Shown: in pieces, positions 1 through 10,780 of the stretch
How positions within the stretch are numbered: position 1 is the stretch's first letter
How the letters are laid out: each line of letters starts with the position of its first letter
From: Yponomeuta sedellus
Taxonomy: Eukaryota > Arthropoda > Insecta > Lepidoptera > Yponomeutidae
Direction: 5' to 3'
Length of the DNA stretch: 64,000 bases
Assembly: GCA_934045075.1 (NCBI GenBank)
Contig: OW203730.1
Location: 10,902,692-10,966,691, forward strand
Program-made: the position numbers and the translations under genes
Notes under the pieces: model-generated
What the model was told of the DNA's origin: nothing
The model's database searches: none
Seen by the model: only the letters and a program-made list of their open reading frames with translations

Positions 1-587
1 ATTGGTACACTTTCTATACTTTTTCTGTTTCGTTTTATCAATTTCTGTACCTTCTGAATGTATTTATTTGTTTTAATATACTTCTTTATGGTTTTCACGC
101 TGTTCATTTTGATACTACTGGTATTCCCCATAGCGCAGGACTTATCGCTGGCTGTGGTTAGGTCGACTGTTAGTATTCCGGCTTCACTCATCACTTCACT
201 ATACAAATCCATGGTTCTAGCGCTATCTTTTTGTTGTTCTTGTTCACTGATTTGCTGAAGCTCCTGGTGCGCCTCAGCAAGCTGGTGTTCAAGCGAGCGT
301 ATTCGTTGCAGTGCTACACCATGGACATCATGGCACTGGTTGAACGAGTTGACTTGCTGTTGCAGCTCATCCCGTTGGGCACTTAGATCTTGGCATTGTA
401 TGTCCAATTCACTGAGCTCTGCTTTAAGCGCTGAGTTGGTTTTATTCTGTTTATGAATCTCCTCTTCACTTTCCTCTCGTTCTTGTAGAAGTGTGTCGCA
501 CAACTCTTTGGTCTTTTTGAGCTCAAGCAGCGTGGCTTTCAGTTTCAGCTCCATGTCTCGCACAGTCACCTTGCTTCGGGTGAACAT
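1..587 (-). CDS. Partial coiled-coil protein, 3' end cut by window edge
   Basis: An open frame of about 195 codons runs on the minus strand from an ATG at 587 to the window edge without a stop. An in-frame TAA lies upstream near 673-675, so 587 is the first ATG available. The product starts MFTRSKVTVRDMELKLKATL and then has long heptad-like stretches rich in Leu, Glu, Lys and Gln (about residues 8-115), consistent with an alpha-helical coiled coil. A Ser/Thr-rich stretch and a very basic Lys/Arg-rich end (about residues 165-190) follow. No catalytic motif, signal peptide or membrane span is visible. The layout reminds me of a multi-copy coiled-coil ORF seen in lepidopteran genomes, which would make it repeat-derived rather than a single-copy host gene. 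That is recollection, not a search result, and no function is assigned. Confidence 0.55.
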   Translation of the reverse strand, partial: MFTRSKVTVRDMELKLKATLLELKKTKELCDTLLQEREESEEEIHKQNKTNSALKAELSELDIQCQDLSAQRDELQQQVNSFNQCHDVHGVALQRIRSLEHQLAEAHQELQQISEQEQQKDSARTMDLYSEVMSEAGILTVDLTTASDKSCAMGNTSSIKMNSVKTIKKYIKTNKYIQKVQKLIKRNRKSIESVP

Positions 588-1163
588 ACTGGTGTCACCT
601 GGAAAATAACCGGGAATCGGTGTCAGTGTGTGACCACTTAAAATGTTATTGGCTGATAAAGAGTTGGTGGTACGTTATAGATGTTGAGTGAGCGTGTTAT
701 GTTGACTGAGGCTAGTTGTTTTGTCTCAACTTTGCTTCCACTACGCGTCAAGTAAAGAGAGCCAGAACTGAGCCGGAATGTTTGTATGGGACGTGTCTCA
801 TGTACATGAGATTATGTACAGTTTGTTTATGTAGGAAAACTGTAGGATGAAGCGAAAATTACAGGATTAAAACAATACTTCCCCGGATAAGTCGTTGCAA
901 TTTGAACCGTTTGACAGTTCGGCCGCCCGTTGTAATTTTTCAGTACAATAATTTGTATTTGTTTGATTTTTCACCAGTAACTTTTATTTGCATGTCACTA
1001 CTATGTATTGTTTAATGAATTTACGTTTAATTTGACTCGAAATACACTAATAACACTAATTAATTAAACAAAATCTACTGAGCCGCTTTTGAAAGCAGCT
1101 GTTCGGTCTGGAGTTGCCAGCCGAAAAAAACCCCACAAGCCCCATATTGAAAATTTAACTGGA
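588..1163. other. Non-coding, no feature seen
   Basis: This stretch precedes the minus-strand coiled-coil frame and would hold its promoter. It has stops in all frames at short intervals. I see no recognisable core promoter or repeat here. Confidence 0.4.
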
Positions 1164-1350
1164 ATATTGTAAAGAGGTTTCAAATTTGGCAGATGCCGGT
1201 ACTGGCCCCTTAGCTCAGTTGGGAGAGCGCTGGCACGATTAGCCTGAGGTCGCGGGTTCGAGCCCCGGCATGGTTGGAATGTTTTGCCTCTAAATAGGTT
1301 TTTGAAAATTGTCCTTAGCACAGGTTAGTGCAATAAAAAGAATATAATAG
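1164..1350 (+). repeat. tRNA-like SINE, copy 1
   Basis: From about 1203 the sequence reads as a tRNA-like head with an A-box (tagctcagttgg), a CTGGC stem and a B-box (gcgggttcgagccc). The family's body follows (ctctaaataggttttt) and then its 3' tail (ttagtgcaataaaaagaatataa). About 40 bp of the family's 5' module (tgtaaagaggtttcaaat) precedes the head. Compared with other copies the head is diverged, with a substituted anticodon loop. Confidence 0.8.
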
Positions 1351-1624
1351 AACATTGACTTCAGGTTTCAAAGACATTCCAATACTGTTAGATACAAACC
1401 TATGGGGTAATAATGAAGAGCTCGTAACTCTGCAATCGCTTTTGAGTGCGCTGTCAAACAAGCTTGTATCTTACTTCATCAAGGCTTCATCACATGAGAC
1501 TGTCATGTCGAGAACTGAAAGCACTAAATTTAACCACACGAGTGTATTCTATAGTTTATGAAACCGTATAGTCAGATTGTATTCTATACTGTTGAAATCA
1601 TAAAGTGATAGGACAAATTAAAAT
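1351..1624. other. AT-rich, no gene seen
   Basis: A 68-codon open stretch at 1355-1561 has no ATG context or domain and is not supported as a gene. Nothing else is visible. Confidence 0.35.
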
Positions 1625-1685
1625 TTTACGGTGCATTCTAACGACTGATTATCATTACAATCATTACATCACGGTGCATAATTCC

Positions 1686-1830
1686 TACTGGGGGCCGCAT
1701 ATTTGTACAAATGGCCTCGGCCTGTGTGTATTTTCATGTTTGTGATTTCTTTGCCGAGTTTCCATAGCACTGGGTATCCATTTTGGGACCAGGACCAGTG
1801 GTTGTGTTGCATAGACGTTAATATTATTAT
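1686..1830 (+). repeat. Fragment of a second tRNA-type SINE family
   Basis: The segment runs from a ccgcatatttgtacaaatgg motif through catgtttgtgatttctttgcc to gggtatccattttgggacca and ends in TTA-rich sequence. The same order of motifs recurs around 22845-23225 (interrupted), 54350-54445 and 61371-61915 (interrupted). This shows a dispersed family; the tRNA-like head is lost or unrecognisable in this copy. Confidence 0.55.
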
Positions 1831-2582
1831 TTTTCTTAACGCGGATTACGAATAAAACAATTGATTTTTCCAGGAAAAAACGCTTGAAAAACACGGCTCT
1901 AAAATAAATCGCTGATATATTAATACATCACACTACAAGGTATGAAAATAGCGCTTAAGTCATCAAAATGCCCCTCTCTGTACTGCGGCAGTAAAAGCTA
2001 CAAACTTCGTATCTTCCCAGTCTTATGACTCAATATCATTAGTATTAAATGACGAAGAACAAGACGTTACACACCGAACCAAAATAGTGGCAATAAAATT
2101 CCAAAAAACACATTTTAATTATCTTTTACAGAGCAGATTCCGTAATAGCGTTCTCTATCTTAATTATAGAACTTTAATAAGGCAAGCTACACACGGCGCG
2201 GTTTCGTCACCCAGCCTGTGATGATGGCGCACCTAATTGGTGCAGTAAATTTAAATCAAGATGACACTTATAGAGGCGCTGCCTCACCAGTCCTAATTGT
2301 GAGGGAAAGACGTAAAAATACATCGTCAACTTCAGGTGATTTCGTTACAAGCTGTATTTTGTAGTTTTTATCGAGTGGAGTTAATGATAACGTGCGCCGG
2401 TAAGGAACGAGTAGTGCCTTTTTATTAGTGTAGAGTTATTACTTAGTAGACCGGGCGAGGACGACGAGAGTTTCCTACATGGAGCTACGAAGACTATCAG
2501 TTTCAGACAACATTGTTGTACAGAGTTATACTCGTAGGTATATGAAACCTGTCTCATTATTTAATCACGTTTCAATGAAGCG
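1831..2582. other. Non-coding, no feature seen
   Basis: Mixed-composition DNA with frequent stops in all six frames. I see no gene, RNA or repeat that I can name. Confidence 0.35.
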
Positions 2583-2932
2583 CTCGTTCAAAGCCTAGTG
2601 CAACCGAGTGATTGGAATCAATCACTTAGGTTAAGCAACAGGAGGTGCGGTCAGGTAATGGATGGGTGACCATCCCGTGACTACCGCTAGTGGCACATTT
2701 TCCGAGCGCTCCGTGCTTCACAAGGCACGTTAAGCGAAGTGCCGCCTGTTATGTAATGACAGTCGCTAAGCCATGTCAGAGGCCTTATAGGCGGCTTGAT
2801 AACCTCTGAGAATAAAGCCCGCCACTGTCTTACAATCCTCCCCCAACCCGGACTTGCCCCCGTGTGGAGTACTGCGATGCAGGAAGTGACCCGTACCCCA
2901 GTAGTGGGGACTTACAAAGGGTTCATATCAAC
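2583..2932 (+). repeat. 5S rRNA-derived SINE, copy 1
   Basis: The head at 2631-2676 reads ttaagcaacaggaggtgcgg then tcaggtaatggatgggtgac. This closely follows the internal-promoter half of eukaryotic 5S rRNA (GTTAAGCAAC ... GGTCAG ... TGGATGGGTGACC). A family-specific body follows: gcacgttaagc, ccatgtcagaggcc, gcggcttgataacctctga, gcccgccactgtcttacaatcc. The tail has gcaggaag, cccagtagtgggg and gggttcatatcaa. The same head plus body occurs at five other places in this window, so this is a repeat and not a 5S gene. No target duplication was found for this copy. Confidence 0.85.
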
Positions 2933-3245
2933 CTAATAAATAATCGCGATTAGACCCGGTTAATATATAACAATGTAGGTATGAGCATCTCGAGTCATTA
3001 ATAACATTACTGTAAGGGCTAGTTAACATGAATTAACTAAAGCGCAATTTTTGTCTATACAAATTGTTGACCGTGCATACATTTTAACATTCGCGTAAAA
3101 CGTGATGTAAGTTTTTAAGGTACTTACGTAGGTACCACAAACTAACGTAACTTTTCTTTCTTCACTTAATGTCTGCTTACTCTACCGTTGGCTTTACGAC
3201 AAAAACGTAAATGTTGTTTTGCTATTAACTAAGAAACTATTACTC

Positions 3246-3376
3246 TCCATCGTGGGTTGTCTGGAAGAAATTGCTCTAAGCAATAAGTCCACCAATTGTA
3301 CTGTATCTTTGTAATTATTTTTTGTTTGTTTTTTCCTGGTGTGCAATAAAGAATATTCTTCTTATATTATCTTATC
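3246..3376 (+). repeat. 3' end of a LINE with (TTATC)n-type tail
   Basis: The segment holds tgtctggaagaaattgctct, aataagtccaccaattgtac, then a T-rich run, cctggtgtgcaataaagaat and a terminal tatcttatctta. Nearly the same order occurs at 57185-57305 and 59453-59585. The shared AATAAAGA and simple tetranucleotide or pentanucleotide end fit the 3' untranslated end of a non-LTR retrotransposon. Only the 3' terminus is present. Confidence 0.6.
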
Positions 3377-4224
3377 TTAAGAAACTACGAAACGCTATTA
3401 ATTAAAGTTAACAGTTGTGATGTCTCAACTCCTGTTGAAACTGTAGGCGGCTGATATTCTTATGCACCAGCCGGTATATAGGTCGTTTGTGCAATGTAAT
3501 TAGTTAAAAAAAACAATACTTTTATGTGCACACTTATTTTTAACTAAGCCATAACGTTCGAGAAAACCTTTTAAGTGCGGCGCTTCAATTGTTTTGCTTT
3601 TGCCCAGTTTTTAGCCCGCTCTGAACGGGAATCGCCTATAAACGTCCGTAGTGGAGAAAAATGAAGTTATTAAGCCGTTTCATAGAAATTTATAAGGGGC
3701 TTAGCCGCGGAACGAAGCAGGAGGAAAACAATAATTGTGTTGTTGTGAAATATCGGGGGGCAGCGGCCGGCAAATGGACACAATTTTTCACTTGCATGGA
3801 ACGCGCTGAAAACGCCTCAGGATTTTGCCTTTATTTAGCTGTTGAAAGCGGCTGCGAGCCAGAAAGGGTAAAAGAGACAGATATGTAGATAAAGAGAGAG
3901 GTACGGGGTGAGTACGGAATCAGGGCAATAAAAGGTATACTTTTGTTCTATTTAATTATCAGAATCAGATAACGAAACGACTGTAGGGCTGTGCAATAAA
4001 ATAATTGAAGCCAAAGGCCAATACATGTATTTTGAAGGCGATTAAATAATACAAAGTTGTGTTGGAAAAACTGTGTTATTTTTATCGGATTTATTTATAG
4101 TACCTTTTCAGGATTCCGTACCAGAGAACTGCCAATGGATTTCTACCGTGTCTGTCTGTTTGTCCATCTAAATGGTGGGTTTAAGGCTTTTCTTAGTACC
4201 AACTAATGTATCCCTATTAAACTT
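3377..4224. other. Non-coding; one small unsupported ORF
   Basis: A 75-codon ATG frame lies at 3661-3888 inside a less AT-rich block (about 3540-3890). It has no domain, signal peptide or spliced neighbour that I recognise. The rest shows nothing. Confidence 0.3.
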
Positions 4225-4335
4225 AAGATAATTTCAGAAAAGATGGTCAGAGAGGAGTCTGGTTTTTAGTTGTCATTCAGATTGACATTTAACAAATATT
4301 ATGTGAATTCTTTACGTTAATATTTTTCCTCTGAG
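4225..4335 (+). repeat. LINE 3' UTR remnant related to the 8.4-10.8 kb element
   Basis: The motifs gaaaagatggtcagagaggag, cattcagattgacatttaac and gtgaattctttacgttaa occur in the same order as at 10614-10755, near the 3' terminus of the plus-strand LINE. This is a short diverged remnant of the same family's 3' end. Confidence 0.5.
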
Positions 4336-5200
4336 AGAGACTTAAAAAAGCGAACTGAATGGTTAAAACAGGATTTTTTAAGTTAAAAAAATAGGGATAC
4401 ATTTCTTTCGCATAATTTCTTCTTCCTAATTTTCTTTGTCATAATGAATGTAGCATATTTTGTTTTTTCATAATGATTATATTGTTGTAACGCATATAGT
4501 CTTTTGTCCTTTGGTTATTTTACCCAATATTAATTTTCCATAACTATACATGGCATAAGTTATATGAAAATAAAGCTCATTTTACATAAATATCTTTGTA
4601 CTTGTATTATTTTATAATTTTTTAAATTTGTTATTGCTTCTTGAATCTGTAAAAAAAAGTTATGTTAATTTTTCTAAAATTAACACGAGCACTAGACATA
4701 TTTAAAACTGTTTTTATATGGATTCATGCTCGTTTATTAAATTTTGACAATTTTCCGACGTTTCGGCACTTTTCAGGTGCCGTGGTTTCGGATGACTGAG
4801 GTGACAGGCGACTTTTAGAAAGCATTAACGGTTAGTTTACCACCCTTGGCAAAAATTACCAAAGTTAATTATGAAGTTACGTTCCAAAATAGCATAAATC
4901 CGCATAAAACCGTTTTAACTAAGTTATGTTAAGTTAAATTAAATTATTAAAAAAATCGATATGCAATCCAATATGGACCATTCATTTTGTCGTCAAAGTG
5001 CGTTTAAAGGCTTACGTTTTGCGAAACGCGAATTAATTTATTATAGAATATGGCGAATGCTCTAAAAACCGAAACTGCAACAACGAAAAATATAGGTGCG
5101 ACGAAGCGCGTAGCGTAGCGGAGCGCGTAGGAGCGTGTTAGGTTGAACATGTAAGACCAAAAACAGACTCAACTTTGTTGGATAGGTACATATTGTAAAG
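4336..5200. other. AT-rich, repeat-like motifs only
   Basis: No gene is visible. Around 4755-4800 there is a short cluster of ccgacgtttcggcac and a partial inverted copy (ggtgccgtggtttcgg), which looks like the end of a degenerate dispersed repeat. A GC-rich run of repeated gcgtag/gagcgcg motifs lies at about 5100-5137. Confidence 0.3.
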
Positions 5201-5203
5201 TAA

Positions 5204-5342
5204 CCCCCTTATTCATAATAGTCCGCTAGCTTAAAACAGCTGCTAAAGAGTGTTCTCTTTCATTCTGACTTAGGTCAATAGAAGAGGACAGAGTGAGAAT
5301 AAGCATTGCTTAAAGTTAACAGACTATTATGAATAAGGGGGC
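5204..5342. mobile_element. MITE, 139 bp, 20-bp inverted ends, TAA duplication
   Basis: The left end reads cccccttattcataatagtc. The right end is its reverse complement plus one extra C, so the terminal inverted repeats are about 20 bp. TAA flanks both sides (5201-5203 and 5343-5345). A 3-bp TAA/TTA duplication fits the PIF/Harbinger target preference. The interior has no coding capacity, so it is non-autonomous. Confidence 0.8.
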
Positions 5343-5345
5343 TAA

Positions 5346-5950
5346 TTAACAATTTATTTTTTATGTCGTTTGATGTTTATGCCGATGACCGTTAAGCTAT
5401 GCTGTCGTTATGCTTTTCTCAATCTATGCCTTAAAATATTATGATTTGTTACCCGTATACCACTTTTATATATGCTTGTCAAAATTATGCGAAAACAGTT
5501 ATGCGTATAGTTTTTATGGGTAAATATAATTATGCATTAACGTTACTCGTAATTAAATTATTACGAAAGTCGTTATGCGATCGAATATGGACCCAAAAAA
5601 AAATATATATATATTATGTACGGAACCCACGCTGCTCAAATCTGAGTCGCCCTTTCTTCTAAGTCAGTTAGATAACTTTATTGATTGACATAACTTCAGA
5701 GCATCCAGTTTTTTCTGCTTAGTGAGTTAAACGACTTCATAGCAGAGCGTCCTTGTACCCACCAACTTATTTAATGACACCCTATTATATTAAACTAGCG
5801 CTATAACCGGCTAGTTAACCAGCGTAACAAATGGCTTTTTATTATTCCTCATGATAGGTCCATTTTGTGACAATTGTAGCTCTTTTCCTACCGTGTGTGC
5901 TTCAGGGTTTTACTAAAGCCTATTTTGTTATGAAGTTTATTGCTTAAATT
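5346..5950. other. Non-coding, no feature seen
   Basis: AT-rich sequence with a short (TA)n tract near 5610. The longest open frame (5441-5662) is compositionally AT-driven and shows no domain. Confidence 0.3.
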
Positions 5951-6313
5951 GCGCTAGTGACCTAGTCGAACGGAGTGATTGGAATTAATCACTTGTGTTA
6001 AGCAACAACGAGCGCGGTCAGGTGCTGGATGGGTGACCGTCCCGCGACTGCCGCTAGTGGCATTTTACCGAGCGCTCCCGTGCTTCGCAAGGCATGTTAA
6101 GCCGTTGGCGCCGGCTGTCATGCAATGGCAGTCGTTAAGCCATTTCAGAGGCTTATCGGCGGCTTGATAACTTCTGACGGTAAGACCCGCCAGTGTCTTA
6201 CAATTCTCCACCAACCAGGACTTGCCCCTGTGGTGGAGTATGGCCTAACCTTCCTGCGATGCAGAAAGAGACCCGTGCCCCAGCCGTGGAGCTATACAAG
6301 GGTTGATATCAGC
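5951..6313 (+). repeat. 5S rRNA-derived SINE, copy 2 (near full length)
   Basis: This is one of the best-preserved copies. The 5S-like core is ttaagcaacaacgagcgcgg followed by tcaggtgctggatgggtgac. The conserved body comes next (ccatttcagaggc, cggcttgataacttctga, gacccgccagtgtcttacaa), then the tail (cctgcgatgcagaaagagac, cccagccgtgg, gggttgatatcag). The core retains both the A-box region and the C-box (tggatgggtgacc) needed for a type 1 Pol III promoter in a 5S gene. No obvious target duplication is visible. The open frames here are fortuitous. Confidence 0.88.
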
Positions 6314-6482
6314 TTTTCTCAGGTCAGCTTATCTTATTTGTACACATCTACCTACCGACTACGTTCTCTATGCAATCCATTTCAAATGGTGTGAGGTGAT
6401 CCACTGCAACTAGATTGTAACCCTTTAGTGTAGCAGTGGAGTACTTTACCTGCTTTGTCTTTTTTTCGTGTCACATTTGAGT

Positions 6483-6608
6483 GGAAAAATGCCACTCAAA
6501 TGCCAGAGGTAGTCACGGGACGGTCACCCATCCTGTACCTGACCGCGTTTGTTGTTGCTTAACACAAGTGATTGATTCCAATCACTCGGTTCGATTAGGC
6601 CACGAATG
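6483..6608 (-). repeat. 5S rRNA-derived SINE, copy 3 (head only)
   Basis: On the minus strand the segment reads from cgtggcctaatcgaaccgag through the 5S-like core (ttaagcaacaacaaacgcgg, tcaggtacaggatgggtgac) to gccactagtgg-like sequence and stops. The SINE body and tail are missing. It lies 170 bp from copy 2 in opposite orientation. Confidence 0.8.
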
Positions 6609-7209
6609 ATTCAAAGCAAAGCTGAGGTCTCGGCAAATAAACTTTAATATAAAGCGCCTCTTCACACAACACATATGGCAGGCGGATGTTAACAATGCTT
6701 TCGAGATAGATAAAGTGTGGTAATTGACCTCTTGTCACTCCGCGCAGATGTGGAAATGAGTGTTTAACTAGTCTCTTTGTACAGTTAGCGAGGATGTGGA
6801 TTTACGCCATAATGTTCCTTACGCCGAGGTCATAGGAGCGTTACTACAATAGTCCTCACTGTATAATTTAAATGAACTTGGAGCCGAAAACGTTGTAAAA
6901 GGATTTTAAACACCTTTTTTAATTTAAAAACAAAACCGGTGTTAATTAAAAAACCCTACTTCTTAAAACTCTCCTCATAGACAGTTTAAATAGTCTATGG
7001 GAAAAGGAAAGACGTAACCACAGCTTACGAAAATATAAAACTGCCTCTGAGATGTGTTTCAAAGAATAAATAAAGTATATATTTTGGACCCCAGCCAAAT
7101 AAACAGGAGGAGTCCTACAATTAGCCGTAAAATAATTAAAATTGTTAAGCAAAGGTGTCGGTGACACCCGATACCGATGCCCAATGATACGTCTAAACTG
7201 TAAATAGTC
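6609..7209. other. Non-coding, no feature seen
   Basis: No gene or named repeat is visible. The minus-strand open frame at 6946-7167 is short and has no recognisable content. Confidence 0.3.
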
Positions 7210-7370
7210 ATACTATTTTTATTTTTAATGCACTAACCCGTGCTAAATTTCACTGATGCCGGTGAGTCGCCCATTAGCTCAGTTGGAAAGAGCGCTGGCA
7301 CGGATAGCCAGAGGTCGCGGGTACGAATTCCGACATGGGTGGATTTTTAGCCTCTAGGTTTTTCTAAATA
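7210..7370 (+). repeat. tRNA-like SINE, copy 2, with inverted tail at its 5' end
   Basis: A reverse-complement copy of the family's 3' tail (tttttaatgcactaacccg, tgcta) comes first. A short piece of 5' module (aatttcactgatgccggtgag) follows, then the tRNA-like head (cgcccattagctcagttgg ... gcgggtacgaattcc) and a truncated body. The tail therefore appears inverted in front of the head instead of at the 3' end. Confidence 0.8.
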
Positions 7371-7399
7371 GTCAGTTTAAGAAGTTATTATGATGGGCA

Positions 7400-7576
7400 T
7401 GATTGAGGGACGGTGGCGTGTTAGGAGAAGCAGTAAGTACCTAGTGGCTCAGAAACATCAGGCAATGCACGGATATAGCCAGCGTCGAAGATCTGTTTCG
7501 CTTGGCAAGACACGAAGAATATAAGGAGCTGACGGACAACCTCCATAAGTGAAGAGCGGAGGAAGAAGAAGAAGCT
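7400..7576 (+). pseudogene. LINE ORF2 3' end remnant with (GAA)n tail
   Basis: A frame ending with TGA near 7549-7551 reads WLRNIRQCTDIASVEDLFRL then ARHEEYKELTDNLHK. It is followed at once by gaagagcggaggaagaagaagaag. A coding C-terminus abutting a simple trinucleotide tail is typical of non-LTR retrotransposon 3' ends. Upstream the frame is broken by a stop about 12 codons before the tryptophan, so only a remnant is left. Confidence 0.5.
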
Positions 7577-7809
7577 TTGGTCTTTTTGTTGGGTATTCTT
7601 GTTGCCTTGAAAATCATCCCCTAAAAAAAAAACAGCGGTAATTTTTGTTTTTGGCTTTCTTTCATATAAGCAGACACTTCATACGTTTTTTGGCGTTTTG
7701 TACCTAAAAAGGAAACACAGCGGAACCGTCACAGAATCTTAGATGTACTTTATTAAGAAATTACAAAAGTATCTATGCAGTTGGTTTATATGCAAGTACA
7801 TTTATTTTT
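7577..7809. other. Non-coding, no feature seen
   Basis: AT-rich filler between two retroposons. Confidence 0.3.
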
Positions 7810-7824
7810 AAAGTGTTAAGTAAA

Positions 7825-7965
7825 TTATATTATTTTTAATGCACTAACCGGTGCTAAGGACAATTTCAAAAACCTATTTAGAGGCTAAAAATTCCACCCA
7901 TGCCGGGACCGAACCCGCAATCTCTGGCTAATGGGTGGAGTTTTTAGCCTCTAAATAGGTTTTTG
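7825..7965 (-). repeat. tRNA-like SINE, copy 3, foldback form with target duplication
   Basis: Read on the minus strand, an inverted body piece (aaaacctatttagaggct, cacccat) is joined directly to the 3' half of the tRNA-like head. A complete sense body and tail follow (gtccttagcaccggttagtg). The whole is bounded by a 15-bp direct repeat with one mismatch (aaagtgttaagtaaa at 7810-7824; aaagtgttaaataaa at 7966-7980). This indicates that both orientations arrived in one insertion. Confidence 0.78.
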
Positions 7966-7980
7966 AAAGTGTTAAATAAA

Positions 7981-8385
7981 GTTTATAGTTGTTTGTTCCC
8001 CAAAAGGCAAGTACTATTCGCACTTGTCGGGGTTTCTGAAAAATTGCTGATTACTGTCTGATGGTAGATCTTATTTCGCGTTGCAGAAGCACAAATATAT
8101 CGAGAAAGAAAGGGTAGGCGACTGAGGCACACCATACCTACTTACTAAATAAATAGCAACAACAGGAAAATCTTATCTTGCTACCCGCCACGCTTTCAGC
8201 TCGAGTTTCAGTCGCCGTCAAAAGTAGCAAAACATTGTTTATCTTACGGCCGTCTGCCCAATTCAGTTTCCGCACTACGGGTTCACGACTTGTAATCTCT
8301 CTAATGTAGTATTTTTGCTTAGAGATCAGCCTCACGTTTGATACGCGCGGTATGATTGACTTTGTATTATATTTTAATGATATAA
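7981..8385. other. Non-coding, no feature seen
   Basis: No recognisable gene or repeat. The minus-strand frame at 8138-8335 has no domain. Confidence 0.3.
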
Positions 8386-10164
8386 ACTACTTGGCAAGTG
8401 ATTAACAAGGAGACAGGCAAAACAAAGCCGAGGGATCAAAGTTTTGCGCTAAAGGTAAGTGGGAAAATAGTCAACTCAAGTGACGAAATCGCAAAAGTAT
8501 TCGAAAATTTCTTCACAAACATCCCACTAAATATAACGGCGGGCTTAAATTCTTCGTCTCAGTCAGCAGAATCACTAATGTTAGAAAATATAAAACCATG
8601 CGTAACAGACTTTCAATTTTCCCACGTTAGCTTCCAAACTATTGTTAAAACATTTAACCAAATAAATATAAAGAAAACTGAAGACTTGTGGGGTATGTCG
8701 GTCAAACTGATATCCACGGTAATTCATATTATTGCACCACACCTTGCTACAATTTTTAATAAATGTGTTGATCATGGGACTTTCCCGGATCTCTTAAAAT
8801 TTAGTAAAATAGTTCCTCTATTTAAGGCAGGTGATAATGAGGATCCAAACAATTTTAGGCCCGTAGCAATACTACCGGTATTAAGTAAAGTGTTTGAGAA
8901 ACTAATTTTACACCAATTGTTGACACACTTTAGTTTAAATAAACTCTTTCATAAAAAACAATTCGGTTTCACTAAGGGTCGTTCAACGACCGACGCAGGA
9001 GTGGCATTAATGAATCACATCTTTGACGCGTGGGAGGAGGCGCAGGATGCTATCGGAGTTTTCTGTGACCTTTCTAAAGCTTTTGATTGTGTAGACCATA
9101 AAACGCTCCTTTGTAAATTGAATAGATACGGTCTCAGTAATGGATCTCTAGCTCTTCTTCAATCATATTTAGCATACAGAGTTCAGAAAGTTGACATAAA
9201 TAGGGTTAAGTCTTCTGGATCTGATGTTAAAATAGGAGTTCCTCAGGGTTCTATTTTGGGGCCTTTCCTCTTCTTAGTATATGTAAATGATCTGCCCTAC
9301 CTAGTTGAGAAATTGTCACAAATAGTATTGTTTGCAGACGATACTTCTCTAATTTTTAAAATCAAGAGAGGTCAATCTAATCTAGACGATGTAAACAACG
9401 CCCTTTCTAAAGTGTTAAACTGGTTTACTGTAAACAATCTCATGTTGAATGCGAAAAAGACAAAATGTATAAAGTTTTCATTGCCCAATGTAAAAAAAGT
9501 GGACACAAGTTTAATTATAGCTGGTGACAGACTAGACTTAGTAGAGTCCACGGTGTTTTTAGGTATTACAATAGACTCGAAACTGCAATGGGGTCCACAC
9601 ATAAAAAATCTAGCGGGTAGGTTAAGTTCAGCCGCATTTGCAGTTAGAAAAATTAGGCAACTAACAGATGTGTCAACTGCGAGGCTTGTATATTTCAGTT
9701 ATTTTCACAGTATTATGTCATATGGTTTGTTACTATGGGGGCGTGCGGCAGATATAGAAACAGTTTTTATTCTACAAAAAAGGGCTGTTAGAGCTATCTA
9801 CAATTTACCTACCAGGCAATCGCTAAGGGATATTTTCAAGGAAATCGGAATTCTAACGATGGCTTGCTAATATATATTCGATAACATAATGTATGTACGA
9901 AAAAACTTAACAACATTTAAATTAAACAGGGATATCCATAACGTAAACACTAGAAACAGAAACAAAGTTGCTTTATCTAAATTCAGATTAGCCAAGGTAA
10001 ATGCATCTTTTGTAGGACTAAGTGTACGTTTTTACAATAAAATTCCAGAACATATTCTATCCCTGCCTGACAGCAAATTTAAAAATTTCATTAAAAAGGC
10101 GCTGTGTAAAAAGGCCTATTATAGAATAGATGACTTTATAAATGATGTAAGCCCTTGGCAGTAG
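8386..10164 (+). pseudogene. LINE reverse transcriptase ORF, one in-frame stop
   Basis: Numbering from the GTG codon at 8398, the frame shows the fingers motif FRPVAILP (about 153-160), QFGFTKGRST (188-197), the catalytic Asp motif CDLSKAFDCVDH (223-234), GVPQGSILGP (280-289) and LFADDTSLIF (311-320). Catalytic Asp residues are about D224, D314 and D315, all present. A TAA at 9868-9870 interrupts the frame, but the same frame stays open to a TAG at 10162-10164 for another 97 codons with family-like content. The stop is therefore a single nonsense change, probably from CAA. Without that stop the frame would encode about 588 residues downstream of the truncation. The absence of frameshifts suggests a fairly recent insertion. 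Confidence 0.85.
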
Positions 10165-10780
10165 ACCAATTCCACAACGAGTAAATCATAGTTATTAAAT
10201 AAATATTTTATATGTAGCAACCGAATCACTGCAATCCTCAGTGTTAGTTATGTATGTCATATTTTAATTTAAGTTTGTACAGACGACGTGATTGCATATT
10301 AGTAAATATATCATACATTCTATAACTGACAAAAACTTAATCTGCAGGTTTGCTAAAGGTCATTCGAATGGTGGCGTGGTGGCCGGGTCATCTATCTCCC
10401 TCCAAAATGGTTGAGACTGACGATGGCTGACCTCTGCGTTATGCTCGTGAACGAGTGCTGTTCGTGTGTCTGGCCGCAGCACTTGTCATGTTTTCACGGC
10501 CTATGTAAAAAAAGTATATTTATTTAATAATGCCTTAACATTTAAAGTTATTAATGGCAATCATGGAATCTTATGCGTATAGGTGGTATCTAATGTATTA
10601 GATTTAAGACTTGAGAAAAGATGGTCAGAATGGAGTTTTTTTTCCCGCTGCCTTTTTCTCCACTACATTACGGCCCGAAGGCAGCGGCTTTCACTTTCAT
10701 GTTACATTGTACTTTGACATTCAGCAAACAGAATGTAAATTCTTTACGTTGAAATAAATTGAATTGAATTGAATTGAAAA
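8386..10780 (+). mobile_element. 5'-truncated non-LTR retrotransposon with 3' UTR and (TTGAA)n tail
   Basis: The element consists of a reverse transcriptase frame (8386-10164), an untranslated region and a terminal ttgaa repeat at about 10758-10777. It has no endonuclease domain, and an in-frame TAA sits just before the homology (8383-8385), so the 5' end is truncated as usual for LINEs. The 3' UTR segment 10614-10755 recurs as a remnant at 4225-4335, which supports placing the 3' end here. The clade is probably CR1/Jockey-like by RT motifs and tail type, but I could not assign it firmly. Confidence 0.75.

Noticed and set aside
2631..2676. Possible 5S rRNA gene
   Set aside because: Only the inner part matches 5S and it runs into a repeated SINE body; no 120-nt 5S unit is present.
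3661..3888. 75-codon ATG frame
   Set aside because: No domain, no splice partner and no repeat evidence; left as unsupported.
5979..6394. Two ORFs on the plus strand
   Set aside because: They run across the 5S-derived SINE and its flank; no protein family content.
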